Below, piece after piece: positions 7,084 to 8,582 of a stretch of 8,582 bases of DNA; the stretch's first letter is position 1; every line of letters begins with the position of its first letter. A program made the translations under genes and the position numbers. The notes beneath the pieces are model-generated. The model was not told where the DNA came from, made no database searches, and was given only the letters and a program-made list of their open reading frames with translations. Location: assembly GCA_003450555.1 (NCBI GenBank), contig DMFQ01000130.1:1-8582 (forward strand), in the 5' to 3' direction. This stretch comes from Ktedonobacter sp. GTDB taxonomy: Bacteria > Chloroflexota > Ktedonobacteria > Ktedonobacterales > Ktedonobacteraceae.

Positions 7084-8430
7084 ATGTCAGATGCTAGGAG
7101 GCGTCGTTCGGGAGAGGATTCACCCGGGCTCGTGCTCCAATATGAGCTCATCCTGGGCTTCTTACAGAAGATTGGACCAGCGCTAGCTGAATATCCAGAG
7201 CTACACATGTTTTACTTCCCTGTCAAATCTGAACAACTCCTTTGCGTCTATCGTACAGCAGATATACCGGAGCCACTTCCGGTGGAACTCCGCCCTTACC
7301 TGATAACCACTCTCGCTGAAGCTCGCCAACTCTTCAATGAGACGCTATATGCACGTTTTCTTTCGTCCTACCACAAGCCGCTAGAGGATCTCACTTACCA
7401 GCGTGGCACACGTCAGCAAGACATGGTTATAAACATTATCCTGGCTACGCTTGGCGGTCATTTACCCTATACGCATCCAAAAGCTGCCACATCGCTCGTT
7501 ATTTGTTGTCCTATCGCAGACAAACTTGCAACTGCAAGCAAGCGTCTGCGTGACCTGTCCGGCCTCCTCATTCTGTTCGGCGACGAACAGAACTTTTCTC
7601 AATTAAGTCATTCTTCACTGGTAAAAACAGTGAGTAAAGAGTTTAATAGATATCTCGAAGAGACGGGACAATATGCCATTCAAGGGTTGGATTTCTTTCT
7701 CTCATCGCTGATTAGCCAGGATGAACGTATTCAGGACAACCAGAACCGGGCTCTTGGTCTTATTGCTCATATGGTAGTTCATCGCTTCCGCAATTTCCGG
7801 CAGGTAGCAGAGTTCATTGTTCAAGAATATCCTACAGCGCAGGAGGTTATCAAGGATCCAGAACATTACGAAGAGAAAATACGGGCTATGAAAATCCAGT
7901 TAAACAGCGCCAGGCGCCTGGAAAGACAATTACAATATGTAGAACGCGCACCAGACAAGACTCCAATAACACTGGGTGAACTGGTTGATATCGTTGAGTA
8001 TGTTTTCGATGAAATGAAAAAGCAGAGGAGAAGTTCCATCGAACTGGAGGTTGACATCTCTGCTAGCTATCGTGCAGAGCTAGTCTTAACACCACAGGCT
8101 GTCATCGAAGAAGTGTTTTATAACTATCTAGAGAATGTGTTCCGGGCAATTGATCTTCCAGATGGAGAAAACAAGAAGCTGTCCCTGCAATCCCATGCTG
8201 AAGAAAAATTCCTTTGCCTCGACCTGATCAATTATGGACCGGCACTAGCCCCAGATATTTTAGAGGACGTGCAGCGTTTGGTACGTGTCAACCGACCAAG
8301 TGGCTCGGGTCTTGGAATGTTCTTGTCAGCAATGATCATGCGTCACGTAGATGGCGACCTGGATGTAATCAGTCCCATACCTGGCAAGGATGTAGGCGTA
8401 TGCATGACTTTTAAATTTCAGCGCACCTAG
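7084..8430 (+). CDS. Soluble sensor histidine kinase with GAF-like N-terminal half
   Basis: A 448-residue protein without membrane helices, so a cytoplasmic sensor. Residues about 15-200 look like a GAF-type sensory fold; the LSGLLILFGDEQNFS stretch (158-172) followed by a long helix is typical of such domains, but the match is weak. Residues about 215-290 form the dimerisation helices with H233-R-F-R236-N237, fitting the HExRN-type phosphorylation box; H229 is a less likely alternative. The ATPase domain has an N box with N347 and N351, a G1 box NYGPAL (383-388) in which Asn replaces the usual Asp, and a G2 box GSGLGMF (407-413). It starts 50 bases after the methyltransferase-TPR gene, with AGGA (7074-7077) upstream, and ends 15 bases before the response regulator start. 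It is expected to phosphorylate that regulator. Confidence 0.85.
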   Translation: MSDARRRRSGEDSPGLVLQYELILGFLQKIGPALAEYPELHMFYFPVKSEQLLCVYRTADIPEPLPVELRPYLITTLAEARQLFNETLYARFLSSYHKPLEDLTYQRGTRQQDMVINIILATLGGHLPYTHPKAATSLVICCPIADKLATASKRLRDLSGLLILFGDEQNFSQLSHSSLVKTVSKEFNRYLEETGQYAIQGLDFFLSSLISQDERIQDNQNRALGLIAHMVVHRFRNFRQVAEFIVQEYPTAQEVIKDPEHYEEKIRAMKIQLNSARRLERQLQYVERAPDKTPITLGELVDIVEYVFDEMKKQRRSSIELEVDISASYRAELVLTPQAVIEEVFYNYLENVFRAIDLPDGENKKLSLQSHAEEKFLCLDLINYGPALAPDILEDVQRLVRVNRPSGSGLGMFLSAMIMRHVDGDLDVISPIPGKDVGVCMTFKFQRT

Positions 8431-8445
8431 AAAGGAGAGGTCAAC

Positions 8446-8582
8446 GTGGCTACCATCCTCATTGTCGAAGACCAGCCTGAAAACCAGTCACTTTACGCCG
8501 ATATTGTCTATCGCGTTCAACGTGAACTGGGTCTCACCATTCAACTTCGTTCAGCTTCAGACTTTGAGAACGCTCAAATCGC
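8446..8582 (+). CDS. Response regulator, receiver domain (partial, runs off the window)
   Basis: Translation from GTG 8446 gives 45 residues beginning MATILIVEDQPENQSLY, the classic first strand and acidic pair (E8, D9) of a CheY-like receiver. GGAGAGG (8434-8440) lies 5 bases upstream, which fixes the GTG start. The phosphorylated aspartate and any output domain lie beyond the window end, so it is unknown whether it binds DNA or acts otherwise. The 15-base gap after the kinase gene indicates translational linkage and a cognate pair. Confidence 0.88.
   Translation, partial: MATILIVEDQPENQSLYADIVYRVQRELGLTIQLRSASDFENAQI

Overview
The window reads as a bacterial chromosome segment of moderate GC content with strong Shine-Dalgarno sites. 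Gene style (MmgE/PrpD and SDR families, a soluble kinase, a methyltransferase-TPR fusion) suggests a Chloroflexota bacterium such as a Ktedonobacteria member. That assignment is an impression from protein style, not a proof.

Left part (about 108-3437): a divergent metabolic locus. On the minus strand an MmgE/PrpD-family gene (952-2326) is followed 22 bases later by a phosphosulfolactate synthase (ComA)/HSA32-like TIM-barrel gene (108-929), so the two probably form an operon. The MmgE/PrpD gene carries a single-base frameshift at 1617-1618 between two well-conserved halves. A LysR-type regulator (2520-3437) is transcribed divergently. The 193-base divergent intergenic region holds two interleaved sigma-70-like promoters, a trio of TGAT boxes phased at 11 bp and a trio of TGTG boxes phased at 10 bp. 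This is the expected arrangement for a LysR regulator controlling itself and the divergent operon.

Middle part (3438-4687): a decayed region. A short-chain dehydrogenase/reductase (minus strand, 3576 to about 4264) has a one-base frameshift at 4062-4063 and has lost its Rossmann glycine-motif N-terminus. In its place, in the same reading frame, is a foreign N-terminus (4265-4398). Its first 28 residues match, without a gap, the N-terminus I remember for AlwI/N.BspD6I-type type IIS restriction or nicking endonucleases. The region therefore looks like the scar of a restriction gene that recombined into an SDR gene. Sequence to the right of about 4264 is visibly richer in A+T.

Right part (4688-8582): a plus-strand signalling operon. 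The first gene is a 781-residue fusion of a class I SAM methyltransferase, TPR repeats and an unrecognised C-terminal domain. The second is a soluble histidine kinase with a GAF-like N-terminal half. The third is a response regulator whose receiver domain starts at GTG 8446 and runs off the window. A methyltransferase-TPR protein encoded with a cytoplasmic two-component pair is the best candidate here for an undescribed system; its signal and output cannot be read from this window.
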